Part shown: piece after piece, positions 9,380-18,174 of the stretch
Layout of the letters: each line of letters opens with the position of its first letter
Position numbering within the stretch: position 1 is the stretch's first letter
Assembly: GCA_026645575.1 (NCBI GenBank)
Contig: JAPKMW010000048.1
Location: forward strand, 1 to 64,000
Reading direction: 5' to 3'
DNA: 64,000 nucleotides
From: Caldilineaceae bacterium
GTDB taxonomy: Bacteria; Chloroflexota; Anaerolineae; Caldilineales; Caldilineaceae
The notes under the pieces: model-generated
Told to the model about the DNA's origin: nothing
What the model saw: the letters and a program-made list of their open reading frames with translations, nothing else
Databases searched by the model: none
Made by a program: the position numbers and the translations under genes

Positions 9380-9425
9380 TTGTTGATTACAGATTTTTCG
9401 GTTACAATAAGCGGAACAAGTGTTC
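9380..9425 (+). promoter_or_regulatory. Promoter with LexA-box-like dyad
   Basis: TTGTTG (9380-9385), a 17-base spacer and TACAAT (9403-9408) form a plausible sigma-70 promoter. Immediately downstream, at 9414-9425, is GAAC-AAGT-GTTC, which matches the Gram-positive-type SOS box GAACNNNNGTTC. The box covers the expected transcription start, where a LexA repressor would block initiation. A perfect 12-bp match can arise by chance, but its position right after a -10 box is suggestive. Confidence 0.5.
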
Positions 9426-9484
9426 TGTTTTACAAGAGGTCGCGGAATTGGTAAATCCGCCCCGTCGTTCCCAGCGGAGGTTTT

Positions 9485-9748
9485 ATGCACATTCTCCACA
9501 ACGGTCCCTATCGGGTTCATGCTCATGCCAACTCCTGGCTGCGCCGTTTTATGGCCGGCTACGGGGTTGCTTTAAAGGTGGTCTTGATTCTGTGTGTGAC
9601 GACTGTTTTCTTTCAGGTTACGACCTTTGTTTTAAGCCTATCGTCCAGTGATTGGGTGCAAATGCTGGCGTTGGCCTTATGGTCGTGCGGGCTGATTCCG
9701 TTGGTCTATGGGTTGTGGCAGCTTGATCTCCAGCCACGCCGCTGGTAA
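9485..9748 (+). CDS. Small two-helix membrane protein, unknown function
   Basis: The 87-residue product has a good ribosome site (GGAGG five bases before the ATG). The first 22 residues are His/Arg-rich and basic. Hydrophobic segments cover about residues 27-51 (VALKVVLILCVTTVFFQV...) and 58-79 (VQMLALALWSCGLIPLVYGL), followed by a short basic tail, so both termini probably face the cytoplasm. I do not recognise the family. Its promoter carries a LexA-box-like dyad, which would make it a DNA-damage-induced small membrane protein. A strong terminator follows at 9877. It stands alone, divergent from the lyase operon. Confidence 0.6.
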   Translation: MHILHNGPYRVHAHANSWLRRFMAGYGVALKVVLILCVTTVFFQVTTFVLSLSSSDWVQMLALALWSCGLIPLVYGLWQLDLQPRRW

Positions 9749-9876
9749 GAGACCAAGGTTGACAGCATCCTGCAAGGTTAAATTGCTAAAACCTGTGATA
9801 CAATGATCAACGAAGGGTGGTTTGCATGGTGATTTCTCCTTTGGTTGATTTCTCTGGTCTACTGTGGTAGATCAAC

Positions 9877-9907
9877 AAAAAGCCTGGCTCTAGCAGCCAG
9901 GCTTTTT
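9877..9907. terminator. Strong bidirectional terminator
   Basis: AAAAAGCCTGGCT (9877-9889), a 5-base loop and AGCCAGGCTTTTT (9895-9907) form a 13-bp perfect stem with A- and T-runs on both sides. It can end transcription from the small membrane gene on the left and from yceI on the right. The 9749-9876 gap before it shows no gene; TTGACA occurs at 9759 but without a clear -10. Confidence 0.9.
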
Positions 9908-9974
9908 GTTTTGTGTGTGATTCGTGATTTGTCCCCTGAGCTTGTCGAAGGAGATGAATCACGGTTTGACAACT

Positions 9975-10496
9975 TTACTGCTTAATGACTTCCAGTTCAA
10001 TATCGATATTGACCTCTTCACCCACCAGCACGCCGCCAGTCTCCAAAGCGGCATTCCAGGTCAAGCCCCAATCTTTGCGGTTAATCTTGGTGTGCGCCTC
10101 GAAGCCGTAGTTCTCCGTACCCCAGGGGCTTTTCGATTTGCCGACAAATTCCACATCCAGCGTAACCGGCTGGGTTACGCCGCGGATGGTCAGGTCGCCC
10201 AGCAGCTTGGCGCTGTTGCTGCCGGTGACTTCAACCTTGTTGCTCTTAAAGGTCAGTTGGGGATAGGTCGCCGCATCGAGAAAATCGGGGGAGCGCAGGT
10301 GGCCGTCCCGTTGCTCGTCGCGCGTGTTAATGCTGGCGGCGTCGATTTGAATATCGACCGTGCTATTGGCCGGATTGGCTTCGTCCAGATTGACCGTGCC
10401 GCCAAACTTTTGAAATTCACCGCGCGTCTTGGCTAACATCATATGCCGCACACTAAACTGGATGTGGGAGTGACCGTTATCAATTTGCCATGCCAT
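9975..10496 (-). CDS. YceI-family polyisoprenoid-binding protein
   Basis: The 173-residue protein starts at MAWQIDNGHS (10496) with GGAG upstream. It shows the YceI lipocalin-like beta-barrel pattern: HSHIQFSVRHMM at the N-terminus, GGTVNLDE, IDAASINTRDEQRDGHLRSPDFLD, YPQLTFKS, LTIRGVTQPVTLDVEF and KINRKDWGL. The family binds polyisoprenoid or amphiphilic molecules. No signal peptide is present, so this member is cytoplasmic, unlike E. coli YceI. It is monocistronic, divergent from the M81/MlrC gene and followed by the terminator at 9877-9907. Confidence 0.92.
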   Translation of the reverse strand: MAWQIDNGHSHIQFSVRHMMLAKTRGEFQKFGGTVNLDEANPANSTVDIQIDAASINTRDEQRDGHLRSPDFLDAATYPQLTFKSNKVEVTGSNSAKLLGDLTIRGVTQPVTLDVEFVGKSKSPWGTENYGFEAHTKINRKDWGLTWNAALETGGVLVGEEVNIDIELEVIKQ

Positions 10497-10715
10497 ACGT
10501 CGTTTCTCCTTATTCTCTATTTTATTTAATAATCTCTTGTTCGACAATGACTACCGTGAACAAGTTCGTTATGCCCTTAGGATACAAAGAAGGCGTGAGC
10601 GGGGCGTGAACAAAACGTGAACGTTTGCAAGACTTTGACAATCCGCCCCAACGTTGGTATCGTTTTAGCCATCGACAATTCTTTGCCAACCAACACAAAG
10701 ACCCGGAGGCACACC

Positions 10716-12194
10716 ATGCGCATTGCCATTGCCAGCTTTATGCACGAATCGAACACCTTTGCCGCCGATCCAACTACGCTGGATCAGTTTCATATCTTTC
10801 GTGGTGCTGATGTGATTGACCACTACCGCCCAACCTTTCATGAGGTGGCCGGCTACATCAAAGGAGCCGATGAGTATGATTTTGAACTGCACCCGCTGAT
10901 TGGCGCCGACGCCACCCCCGGTGGTCCACTGCCACGCGCCACCTATGAAACGATTGTCGGTGAATTACTCGACAACCTGCGCGCCGCCCTGCCTACCATT
11001 GACGGCGTGCTGCTGGCGTTGCATGGCGCAATGGTGGCCGAAGATTTCCCCCAAGCCGACGGCGAAACGGTGCGGCGCGTGCGTGAAGTGGTGGGACCTG
11101 ATTTTCCCCTCTTTGTCACCCATGATTATCATGGCAATGTGCCGGAACAATTGGTGCAAGACGCCACCGCGTTGATCATCTACAAAACCTGCCCCCACAT
11201 CGATCAGCCGGAACGGGGCTTGCAGGCCGCAGAACTGTTAGTGCGCACCATTCGGGGGGAGGTCAAACCAGTCTGCGCCATTGCCAAGCCACCGGTTCTA
11301 TTCAACATCGCCTTTCATAACACCAGCCGCGGGCCGATGTATCCACTCATGCAAACGGCCATTGAATTAGAGCAAAAGCCCGGCATTCTCGCCACCAGCA
11401 TTGCCGCCGGGTATCAATACGCCGATGTGCCGGCCATGGGGCCATGTATTGTGGTCGTGGCCGATGGCGACGCCGACCTGGCGCGCCGCGAATGCGATCG
11501 GTTGGCCGACATGATGTGGGATAGCCGTGAACAACTGATTCCCCACATTCCCGACGCGGCTACGGCAGTGCAGATGGCAATGAATAGCACCGAAACGCCG
11601 GTTGCCCTCTTTGAATTAGGTGACAACATCGGCGGCGGCAGCGCTGGCGACGCGACCATCATTTTAGAGCAACTGCTGGCGCAAGGGGCGGACGGCTGGG
11701 CGGTCGCCATCTATGATCCTGAATCGGTGCAGGCGTGTTTCCAGGCCGGTATTGGCGCAACCGTTTCCTTGCAAGTGGGTGGCAAAGTGGACAAGATTCA
11801 CGGCCCCACCTTGCCCATCACCGGGCAGGTGCGCACGCTTTCCGACGGCAAATTTGAAGAGCCGGAACGCCGCCACGGTGGCCGCCGCTATCATGACCAG
11901 GGCTTGACCGCCGTTGTGGAGGTTAACCGCACGGCGCCGGGCAAAGGTGGGCTGCTCCTGCTTGATAGCAACCGAATGCCGCCCATGAGCATCCACCAAC
12001 TGACCAGCGCCGGCATTGTCCCACAACACCAGCGCATTCTGGTGGCGAAGGGCGCGGTCGCCCCACGCGCCGCCTATGAGCCAGTGAGCAAACGGATCAT
12101 CGAAGTCGATACCGCCGGGGCAACGTCGATCAGCATTCCGCCCGATCAGTATCACCTGGCGCGCAAGACGCTGTATGAGTGGCAGCAGCGTTAA
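10716..12194 (+). CDS. M81 family metallopeptidase / MlrC-type protein
   Basis: The product is 492 residues from the ATG at 10716, which is preceded by CCGGAGG; the upstream extension is rejected. The N-terminal M81 domain holds MHESNTFA (near residue 9, metal-site His and Glu), LHGAMVAE and VTHDYHGN, supplying zinc ligands. The MlrC C-terminal domain follows with ELGDNIGGGSAGD and LLLLDSNRMPPMS. MlrC in microcystin degraders hydrolyses linear peptides, but most homologues are of unknown substrate and sit in catabolic clusters. Here it neighbours sugar-acid genes and an MFS carrier transcribed convergently. Confidence 0.9.
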   Translation: MRIAIASFMHESNTFAADPTTLDQFHIFRGADVIDHYRPTFHEVAGYIKGADEYDFELHPLIGADATPGGPLPRATYETIVGELLDNLRAALPTIDGVLLALHGAMVAEDFPQADGETVRRVREVVGPDFPLFVTHDYHGNVPEQLVQDATALIIYKTCPHIDQPERGLQAAELLVRTIRGEVKPVCAIAKPPVLFNIAFHNTSRGPMYPLMQTAIELEQKPGILATSIAAGYQYADVPAMGPCIVVVADGDADLARRECDRLADMMWDSREQLIPHIPDAATAVQMAMNSTETPVALFELGDNIGGGSAGDATIILEQLLAQGADGWAVAIYDPESVQACFQAGIGATVSLQVGGKVDKIHGPTLPITGQVRTLSDGKFEEPERRHGGRRYHDQGLTAVVEVNRTAPGKGGLLLLDSNRMPPMSIHQLTSAGIVPQHQRILVAKGAVAPRAAYEPVSKRIIEVDTAGATSISIPPDQYHLARKTLYEWQQR

Positions 12195-12218
12195 CAATTA
12201 ATGGACAACAAGTAATGA

Positions 12219-13415
12219 TTAACGATTGGGGCGCACCAACGGCAAGTACCAAAGATAGGCCAGCAGCGAGCCGATGGCGAGAAAGAGCAGAGCAGCCGTG
12301 TAAGCTTGCGGCGGGTAGTGACCGGCGGCGTCAGCAGGGAAGCGGTTGATGATCAGGCCCATCACCCATTGCAGGATGAAGGTGCCGCCGATGCCAAACA
12401 TGTTGACGGCGCTGACCGCTTTACCGGTCATTGCCAGAGGGAAAAGTTGGCGCGCCTGGGCCATGAGCATGACGTTAAAGCCGCCGGTGATGCCAAAGAT
12501 CACATAGAGGATCACGACCACCGATAGCGACGGTAGCAAGGCCAAGCCGAAGAGAGAAAGGGTATAGAGCACCCCCCCAATTGCCAGAATACGCCCCAGG
12601 CCAAACTGGTCGGCCAGCCAGCCGGAGGCGCCGTAGCCAATGGTAACGCCAAGACCGAGCCAGAGCAGAATGTTGCCACCGGCAATGGGGGAAAGGCCAT
12701 AGACATCGAAGAGATATGGCCCGGCCCATAGCCCATGGAAACCCATCAGCCCGCCAGCCAGGAAGAAGATCAGCGGCGTGATCCGCCAGACCTGGCGATT
12801 GCGGAAGATGGTCATGAGCGTTCCTTCGCGCTTGTTGCTCCCAGTCCAGGGGACGCCCGGCGGTGTGTTGCGGGTCCAAAGCATAATGGCCGTGGCAAAG
12901 AGGGCCGTGAGGACAGCGCCAATGATAAAAATATTACGCCAGCCGATCTGCGCCGCCAACCAGGCCAACGGCGTAGCAGCGGTTAACGACCCCAACGCGC
13001 CAATACCAACCAGCAAGCCGGAGACAGTGGCAAAACGTTCAGCAGAGAACCATTGACTGAAAATTTTCAGCGACCCCATCAGCACGCCGGCCATGCCCAT
13101 GCCAATCAGAGCGCGACCGAAGGCTAGGATGGGAAAGGAGGGCGCCAGCGCAAAGATCAAAGCGCCAACGACGCCCACCAACATCAGCAACGGCGTCACC
13201 CAGCGCGGCCCCCAGCGATCCAAGCCAACACCTAAGGGCGTCTGCACAGCGGCAAAGGTGGCAAAGAACAGGCTGGTCATCAAGCCCAGGTCGGCGGCAG
13301 TCAGGTTCATTTCCCGCGCCAGCGTTGGGGCTATGACAGCATTGGCTGACCGAAAGAAATAGGACATAAAGTAGGCAGCGGTAAAGAGAACAAAGACGGT
13401 GAAATGGCGGTTCAT
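12219..13415 (-). CDS. MFS transporter
   Basis: The 398-residue protein has about 12 transmembrane helices. The MFS loop signature between helices 2 and 3 appears as GVGLDRWGPRWV, and the second-half equivalent as GWLADQFGLGRILA. The N-terminus (FTAAYFMSYFFRSANAVIAP) resembles sugar-phosphate or organic-anion carriers of the nitrate/hexuronate type. The cargo cannot be told; the neighbouring sugar-acid enzymes and ribokinase make a carbohydrate or carboxylate plausible. It is divergent from the ribokinase gene, with the intervening 125 bp holding a 21-bp perfect hairpin. Confidence 0.85.
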   Translation of the reverse strand: MNRHFTVFVLFTAAYFMSYFFRSANAVIAPTLAREMNLTAADLGLMTSLFFATFAAVQTPLGVGLDRWGPRWVTPLLMLVGVVGALIFALAPSFPILAFGRALIGMGMAGVLMGSLKIFSQWFSAERFATVSGLLVGIGALGSLTAATPLAWLAAQIGWRNIFIIGAVLTALFATAIMLWTRNTPPGVPWTGSNKREGTLMTIFRNRQVWRITPLIFFLAGGLMGFHGLWAGPYLFDVYGLSPIAGGNILLWLGLGVTIGYGASGWLADQFGLGRILAIGGVLYTLSLFGLALLPSLSVVVILYVIFGITGGFNVMLMAQARQLFPLAMTGKAVSAVNMFGIGGTFILQWVMGLIINRFPADAAGHYPPQAYTAALLFLAIGSLLAYLWYLPLVRPNR

Positions 13416-13455
13416 AATATAATCATTTTCTAATAGGCAGATAAACAGGTAAACA

Positions 13456-13523
13456 GGTAGGTAGGGAGATAGGTAGACAGGGCAGAAGACACATTTACCT
13501 GGCTACCTATCTCCCTACCTACC
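13456..13523. repeat. 21-bp perfect inverted repeat built on GGTAGG words
   Basis: Arms 13456-13476 and 13503-13523 are exact reverse complements, separated by 26 bases. The arm is made of repeated GGTAG/GGGAGATAGG words. It lies between divergent genes, close to both start codons, so a simple terminator role is unlikely; insertion of a palindromic repeat or a regulatory site is possible. Confidence 0.85.
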
Positions 13524-13540
13524 CATTATAAGGAGGAAAT

Positions 13541-14467
13541 ATGACAAACCCCAAGATTTGTGTTGTGGGTGCATCGAATATTGACTTGATCAGCTACGCC
13601 CCCCGCTTGCCCAAACTGGGTGAAACGTTGCCCGGCAGCCGCTTTCAGATGGGCTTTGGCGGTAAGGGCGCCAACCAGGCGGTGATGGCCGCCAAACTAG
13701 GTGGGGCCGTCACAATGGTGACCAAGGTGGGTAACGACATCTTTGGCAAGGATTATTTTAATCACTACGCGCAGTTAGGCTTTGATACGCGCTATGTTTT
13801 CATGACCGATGCTGCGGCCACCGGCGTCGCCCCCATTTGGGTGGACGAAGTTAGTGGGAATAATGCGATTATTGTTATCACCGGAGCAAATGATTTATTA
13901 TCACCGGCAGATGTCGAGACGGCACGCGAAGCCATTGTGACGGCTGACATTGTCTTGTGCCAGTGGGAGTCGCCATTGGAAACAACCTTGGCTGCGCTAC
14001 GGATTGCCCGTACCGCTGGCGTGATGACCATCTTCAACCCGGCGCCGGCGCGGGCCGCCTTGCCGGCGGAAGCTTATCAACTAAGCGATCTCTTCTGCCC
14101 CAACGAAACGGAAACCGAATTGTTGACCGGCCACCCCGTCGCCACCACCGAACAAGCCACCGCTGCCGCTCAGGTTTTATTAGAAAGAGGCGCACGGCAA
14201 GTTATTTTGACGCTGGGTGAACGAGGCAGTTTATTAGTCACGGACGAAAAAACGGTACATGTACCGACGACAAAAGTCCAGGCCATCGACACCACCGGCG
14301 CCGGCGACGCCTTCTGTGGCAGTCTGGCCTATTTCCTCGGCATCGGCCAACCAATCGAAGAAGCGATGGCTCACGCCAACTATGTCGCCGCCGTTAGTGT
14401 GCAAAGCCCCGGTACGCAAACGAGCTTCCCGTCACGATCAGCGTTGCCGGCGTCGCTCTTTGGCTAA
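13541..14467 (+). CDS. rbsK: Ribokinase-like PfkB family sugar kinase
   Basis: The 308-residue protein starts after AAGGAGGAAAT. It has both PfkB signatures: GFGGKGANQAVMAAKLG near residue 40 and DTTGAGDAFCGSL near residue 250, with the catalytic aspartate in GAGD. VVGASNIDL at the N-terminus and NPAPA in the centre are typical of ribokinase. It phosphorylates ribose or a related sugar at O5 with ATP; deoxyribose or another pentose cannot be excluded. No transporter or repressor of the rbs type is adjacent. The following DUF4058 gene has its own promoter. Confidence 0.85.
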   Translation: MTNPKICVVGASNIDLISYAPRLPKLGETLPGSRFQMGFGGKGANQAVMAAKLGGAVTMVTKVGNDIFGKDYFNHYAQLGFDTRYVFMTDAAATGVAPIWVDEVSGNNAIIVITGANDLLSPADVETAREAIVTADIVLCQWESPLETTLAALRIARTAGVMTIFNPAPARAALPAEAYQLSDLFCPNETETELLTGHPVATTEQATAAAQVLLERGARQVILTLGERGSLLVTDEKTVHVPTTKVQAIDTTGAGDAFCGSLAYFLGIGQPIEEAMAHANYVAAVSVQSPGTQTSFPSRSALPASLFG

Positions 14468-14485
14468 GGCAAATCAACAAACTAT

Positions 14486-14514
14486 TTGGTATGCCATTAT
14501 AAACGCGGTATAAT
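14486..14514 (+). promoter_or_regulatory. Sigma-70-type promoter of the DUF4058 gene
   Basis: TTGGTA (14486-14491), a 17-base spacer and a perfect TATAAT (14509-14514), followed by AGGAGG and the start codon at 14535. Confidence 0.7.
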
Positions 14515-14534
14515 GCTGTCAGGAGGACGATACG

Positions 14535-15323
14535 ATGCCATCACCATTTCCTGGGATGAACCCATACTTTGAGTCGCCTGACATTTGGGAAGATTTTCAT
14601 CAAAATCTTGCTACGGAAATTCAAACACAACTCATTCCGCAGTTGCGTCCTAAATATTATGCCGCGCTTGTACCACGCGTGACTTATGAGGAAGTATTGA
14701 TTCAGCAAGATCCGCATGATGCAAAACCCGATGTTGGTGTGTGGCGCAGAACACCGATAGGTGAAATAGTGCAAGCGCCAGTTGCTGTCCTAGCGCCCCC
14801 TCCCATCATTGAGACAATTGCGGAAGAGACGCCGGTAAAATTATGGACCATTGAGATTCGGGAAGCCGGATTAGGAACGCTTGTCACCTCCATAGAGATC
14901 CTTTCACCTGTAAACAAACGCGGCAAACACGAAGCTTATACTGCCCATCAACGCAAACGAACATCACTGATGCGCGCCGGCGTCAATTTGCTGGAAATCG
15001 ATCTACTCCGTACCGGTCGCCGCTGGTCATTACCTAATAAAGAACTGCCTGAGGCGCCCTACTTTGTCTTTCTCTGGCGGGTCTTAAGTCCAAAACGCTT
15101 GGGCATTTGGCCGCTCAAGTTGCGCGAGCCGATTCCCGTTTTACCAGTCCCTTTACGTGAACCCGATCCTGACATTCCGCTGGATCTGACGCAGGCCATT
15201 CATAATATTTATGACCGAGCCGGCTATGATATGCGCATTGATTACACCAAACCACCGCCCAAACCCGATTTTTCAGAAGAGGATGCGGCGTGGCTCAGGA
15301 CAATTGCCGCAACGGCTCTGTAA
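14535..15323 (+). CDS. DUF4058 family protein
   Basis: The 262-residue product begins with the highly typical MPSPFPGMNPYFE and continues IWEDFHQNLATEIQTQL, which define DUF4058. ILSPVNKRGKHEAY and LLEIDLLRTG match the central conserved part, and LDLTQAIHNIYDRAGYDMRIDY the C-terminal one. The family is common in Chloroflexota, Planctomycetota and cyanobacteria and has no assigned function. The E-hyd-LSP-x-NK and EIDLLR segments are reminiscent of nuclease-like folds, but this is only an impression. Its own promoter precedes it, and the amidohydrolase gene follows at 33 bp, perhaps co-transcribed. Confidence 0.9.
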   Translation: MPSPFPGMNPYFESPDIWEDFHQNLATEIQTQLIPQLRPKYYAALVPRVTYEEVLIQQDPHDAKPDVGVWRRTPIGEIVQAPVAVLAPPPIIETIAEETPVKLWTIEIREAGLGTLVTSIEILSPVNKRGKHEAYTAHQRKRTSLMRAGVNLLEIDLLRTGRRWSLPNKELPEAPYFVFLWRVLSPKRLGIWPLKLREPIPVLPVPLREPDPDIPLDLTQAIHNIYDRAGYDMRIDYTKPPPKPDFSEEDAAWLRTIAATAL

Positions 15324-15356
15324 ATTTGAATGCACGCCCAGGGAGAGGAAACCATC

Positions 15357-16313
15357 ATGTATCAAGGCTTTACCATCATTGATTTCCACACCCATTTTCC
15401 CACCGATCAGCCCTGGTTCACCGAAATGGGCGACACCATTAAGAACTACCAAGCACGCGTCAGCCCGGAACGGGTAGCACTCATTCGCAAATTGTCGCAG
15501 CCCTATGAAGAGCAGTGGCGCCGCATGTGGGACTTCCCTAAAGCTGAGGGCAAAGAGGTCCACCCCGGTGATCGTGAACAGGCGCGGCGTTGGGTGGCTG
15601 AATTGGACAAGTATGGCATCCACAGCATCGGCTTTGTCACTGGTGGCGGCAACGAGCATCTGGCCGAGATCGTCAGTTGGCACCCGGACCGCTTTGTTGG
15701 CTTTGCCCACCACAGCCCCTTCATTCCCGACGCCGTGGAAAAACTGGATCATGCCGTGAAAAACCTGGGCTTACGCGCCTACAAATTGCTCGCCCCATTG
15801 ATCGAAGAGCCGATTGAACATCCCGACGCCTTTCCCGTTTGGGAGAAGTGCGCAGAGTTGGGCATTCCGGTGCTGATTCACTTTGGCATTCAGGGCGGCG
15901 CCGGCGGCATTGCTTGGCACGAAAACATCAACCCGCTCAAACTTCACAATGTCGCCAAGTCCTTCCCTGATGTCACCTTTGTTATCCCCCACTTTGGCTG
16001 CGCCTGGGAACGGGAAACCTTGCAACTCTGCTGGGCCTGCCCGAATGTCTCAGTGGACACCAGCGGCAGCAACCAATGGATCCGTTGGGTTCCCGGCGAG
16101 GTGACGGTCAAATATCTCTTCCGCAAATATTACGAAACCATCGGCCCCAGCCGCATTATCTTCGGCTCCGATTCAAGCTGGTTCCCCCGCGGCTTTGCCT
16201 ATCGCTACCTGCAAGATCAGGTGCGCGATTGTTTGGATTTGAATATGCCCGATGAGCATATCCAGATGATCTTTGCCAGCAATGCGGCTCGCTTACTCAA
16301 AATCAAGCTATAG
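15357..16313 (+). CDS. Amidohydrolase_2 (ACMSD-like) family protein
   Basis: The 318-residue protein starts at MYQGFTIIDFHTHFP (15357), after GGGAGAGGAA; an ATG nine codons upstream is poorly placed. IDFHTHFP gives the first two metal-ligand histidines. Further ligands are expected from VLIHFGIQGG and VIPHFGCAWE, and FGSDSSWFPRG gives the conserved aspartate. The family includes 2-amino-3-carboxymuconate semialdehyde decarboxylase, gamma-resorcylate decarboxylase and lactone hydrolases such as 2-pyrone-4,6-dicarboxylate lactonase. The substrate is not determinable; the setting suggests hydrolysis or decarboxylation of a catabolic intermediate. Confidence 0.85.
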   Translation: MYQGFTIIDFHTHFPTDQPWFTEMGDTIKNYQARVSPERVALIRKLSQPYEEQWRRMWDFPKAEGKEVHPGDREQARRWVAELDKYGIHSIGFVTGGGNEHLAEIVSWHPDRFVGFAHHSPFIPDAVEKLDHAVKNLGLRAYKLLAPLIEEPIEHPDAFPVWEKCAELGIPVLIHFGIQGGAGGIAWHENINPLKLHNVAKSFPDVTFVIPHFGCAWERETLQLCWACPNVSVDTSGSNQWIRWVPGEVTVKYLFRKYYETIGPSRIIFGSDSSWFPRGFAYRYLQDQVRDCLDLNMPDEHIQMIFASNAARLLKIKL

Positions 16314-16380
16314 TCCGTCGTCCGCAGTCCTAAGTCCGCACTCCCAAGTCATCTCTGCGACCATTGCGGTCTACGGATAG
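16314..16380. repeat. Dispersed AGTCC-word repeat, copy 1
   Basis: The gap between the amidohydrolase and pgm starts with AGTCCGTCGTCCGCAGTCC and continues with further AGTCC words, then a TACGGATAG end. The words CCGCAGTCCTAAGTCC also occur at 25267-25290, and relatives at 50660-50792, so this is a dispersed intergenic repeat family. Confidence 0.6.
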
Positions 16381-16409
16381 TTACAACTCACTGCAAAAAG
16401 GAAACTCCC

Positions 16410-18053
16410 ATGCCGCTACACCCACTAGCCGGTCAACCGGCGCCCTTTGACCTGCTGCCCAATCTGCCGCGCCTGCTCTCCGCCTATTACACCCATCAGC
16501 CCGACCCACAGGTGGCAACGCAAGCGGTTTCCTTTGGTACATCGGGCCACCGCGGCACGTCAAGCGAAAACAGCTTCAACGAGCAGCACATTCTCGCCAT
16601 CTGTCAGGCGATCAGCGAGTTGCGCCGCACCCAAGGGATTACCGGGCCGCTCTATCTGGGAATGGATACCCATGCGCTGTCAGAAGCCGCGCTCTCAACG
16701 GCGATTGAGGTCTTTGCCGCCAATGCTGTTGAATTGATGATCCAGCCGGATCGCGGCTATACACCAACACCCGCCATTTCCCATGCCATTTTAACTTACA
16801 ACCGGGGACGCACCAGCGGGTTGGCTGATGGCGTCGTCATCACGCCGTCCCATAATCCACCCAGCGACGGCGGCTTTAAGTATAATCCGCCGGAAGGTGG
16901 GCCGGCGTCAGCGGAGACAACTGCCCAGATCCAGCAACGGGCGAATCAACTTTTACAACAAGGCTTAACCGACGTGCAACGGCTGCCGTTGGCCCGTGCG
17001 CTCAAAGCCGACACGACACACGAACATGATTATATTGGCCCTTATGTCGCTGACCTGGCGAATGTGATCGATATGGCGGCGATTCGTGCCGCCGGTCTCA
17101 AAATCGGCGCCGATCCGATGGGTGGCGCGGGGATTCATTACTGGGAACCAATTGCCGAACGCTATGGTCTCGACATTGAAATTGTCAATCGCCGCGTCGA
17201 TGCCACCTTCGCCTTTATGACGGTGGACAAGGACGGCAAGATCCGCATGGATTGCTCTTCACCCTACGCGATGGCGAGCCTGATTGGGCTGAAAGATCGC
17301 TTCGACATCGCCTTTGGCAACGACCCCGATTTTGACCGCCACGGCATTGTCACCAAGAGCAGCGGGCTGATGGATCCCAATCATTATCTGGCTGTCGCCA
17401 TCTGGTATCTCTTCCAACATCGCCCAGGCTGGCGCACCGACGCAGCGATTGGCAAAACGCTGGTCTCCAGCGCCATGATCGACCGGGTGGCGCAGCATCT
17501 GGGCCGTCGATTGGCCGAAGTACCGGTCGGCTTCAAGTGGTTTGTCGATGGTCTGCTTGACGGCAGCTATGGCTTTGGCGGTGAAGAGAGCGCTGGCGCC
17601 TCCTTCCTGCGCAAAGATGGCACCGTCTGGACAACGGACAAAGATGGTATCATCCTCGACCTGCTGGCGGCGGAAATCACGGCTGTCACCGGACGCGATC
17701 CTGGCGAACATTACCAAGCATTAGAAAGCCAATTTGGCGCTTCCTTCTACGACCGCATCGACGCCCCGGCTGATGCCGCCCAACGCAACGCGCTCAAGAA
17801 CCTCTCCGCCGATGCCGTCAGCGCGACTGACTTGGCTGGCGACAAAATCACAGCCAAACTGACCCACGCCCCCGGCAACGGCGCGGCAATTGGCGGTTTA
17901 AAAGTCGTGACAGCCGAAGGCTGGTTTGCCGCCCGCCCCTCCGGCACCGAAAACATCTACAAAATCTACGCTGAAAGCTTCAAAAGCGAAGAACACTTAC
18001 AACGCATCCAAGCCGAGGCGCAACAGATCGTCAATAAATCTTTCAACGGGTAG
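16410..18053 (+). CDS. pgm: Phosphoglucomutase (alpha-D-glucose-specific)
   Basis: The 547-residue protein is a full-length alpha-D-phosphohexomutase. FGTSGHRG is near residue 42, the phosphoserine loop ITPSHNPP puts the catalytic Ser at 147, [10 protein letters not shown] is the Mg-binding loop, [10 protein letters not shown] the sugar-specificity loop and [17 protein letters not shown] the phosphate-binding loop. It interconverts glucose 1- and 6-phosphate, linking glycogen/UDP-sugar metabolism with glycolysis. The length and motifs match the E. coli Pgm type. AAAAAGGAAACTCCC precedes the ATG. A word-repeat hairpin follows the stop directly. Confidence 0.95.
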   Translation: MPLHPLAGQPAPFDLLPNLPRLLSAYYTHQPDPQVATQAVSFGTSGHRGTSSENSFNEQHILAICQAISELRRTQGITGPLYLGMDTHALSEAALSTAIEVFAANAVELMIQPDRGYTPTPAISHAILTYNRGRTSGLADGVVITPSHNPPSDGGFKYNPPEGGPASAETTAQIQQRANQLLQQGLTDVQRLPLARALKADTTHEHDYIGPYVADLANVIDMAAIRAAGLKIGADPMGGAGIHYWEPIAERYGLDIEIVNRRVDATFAFMTVDKDGKIRMDCSSPYAMASLIGLKDRFDIAFGNDPDFDRHGIVTKSSGLMDPNHYLAVAIWYLFQHRPGWRTDAAIGKTLVSSAMIDRVAQHLGRRLAEVPVGFKWFVDGLLDGSYGFGGEESAGASFLRKDGTVWTTDKDGIILDLLAAEITAVTGRDPGEHYQALESQFGASFYDRIDAPADAAQRNALKNLSADAVSATDLAGDKITAKLTHAPGNGAAIGGLKVVTAEGWFAARPSGTENIYKIYAESFKSEEHLQRIQAEAQQIVNKSFNG

Positions 18054-18162
18054 ATATTGGGTATTAGGTACTAGATATTAGATAGTAAGGGCCTGAGATG
18101 TTGTCCTTGACAACCAATACCCAATACCCAATACCCAATATCCAATACCCAATATCCAATAG
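18054..18162. repeat. Inverted repeat of GTATTGG words, copy 1
   Basis: Starting at the base after the pgm stop, words of the type ATATTGGGTATTAG (18054-18085) face several copies of CCAATACC/CAATATCC (18113-18161). Together they can fold into a long imperfect hairpin. A related word repeat lies at 53761-53838. Confidence 0.75.
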
Positions 18163-18174
18163 AAAGCCTAACCC

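Noticed and set aside
9759..9907. Small RNA gene between TTGACA (9759) and the terminator
   Set aside because: No -10 box at a proper distance from the TTGACA; the terminator is explained by the flanking genes.
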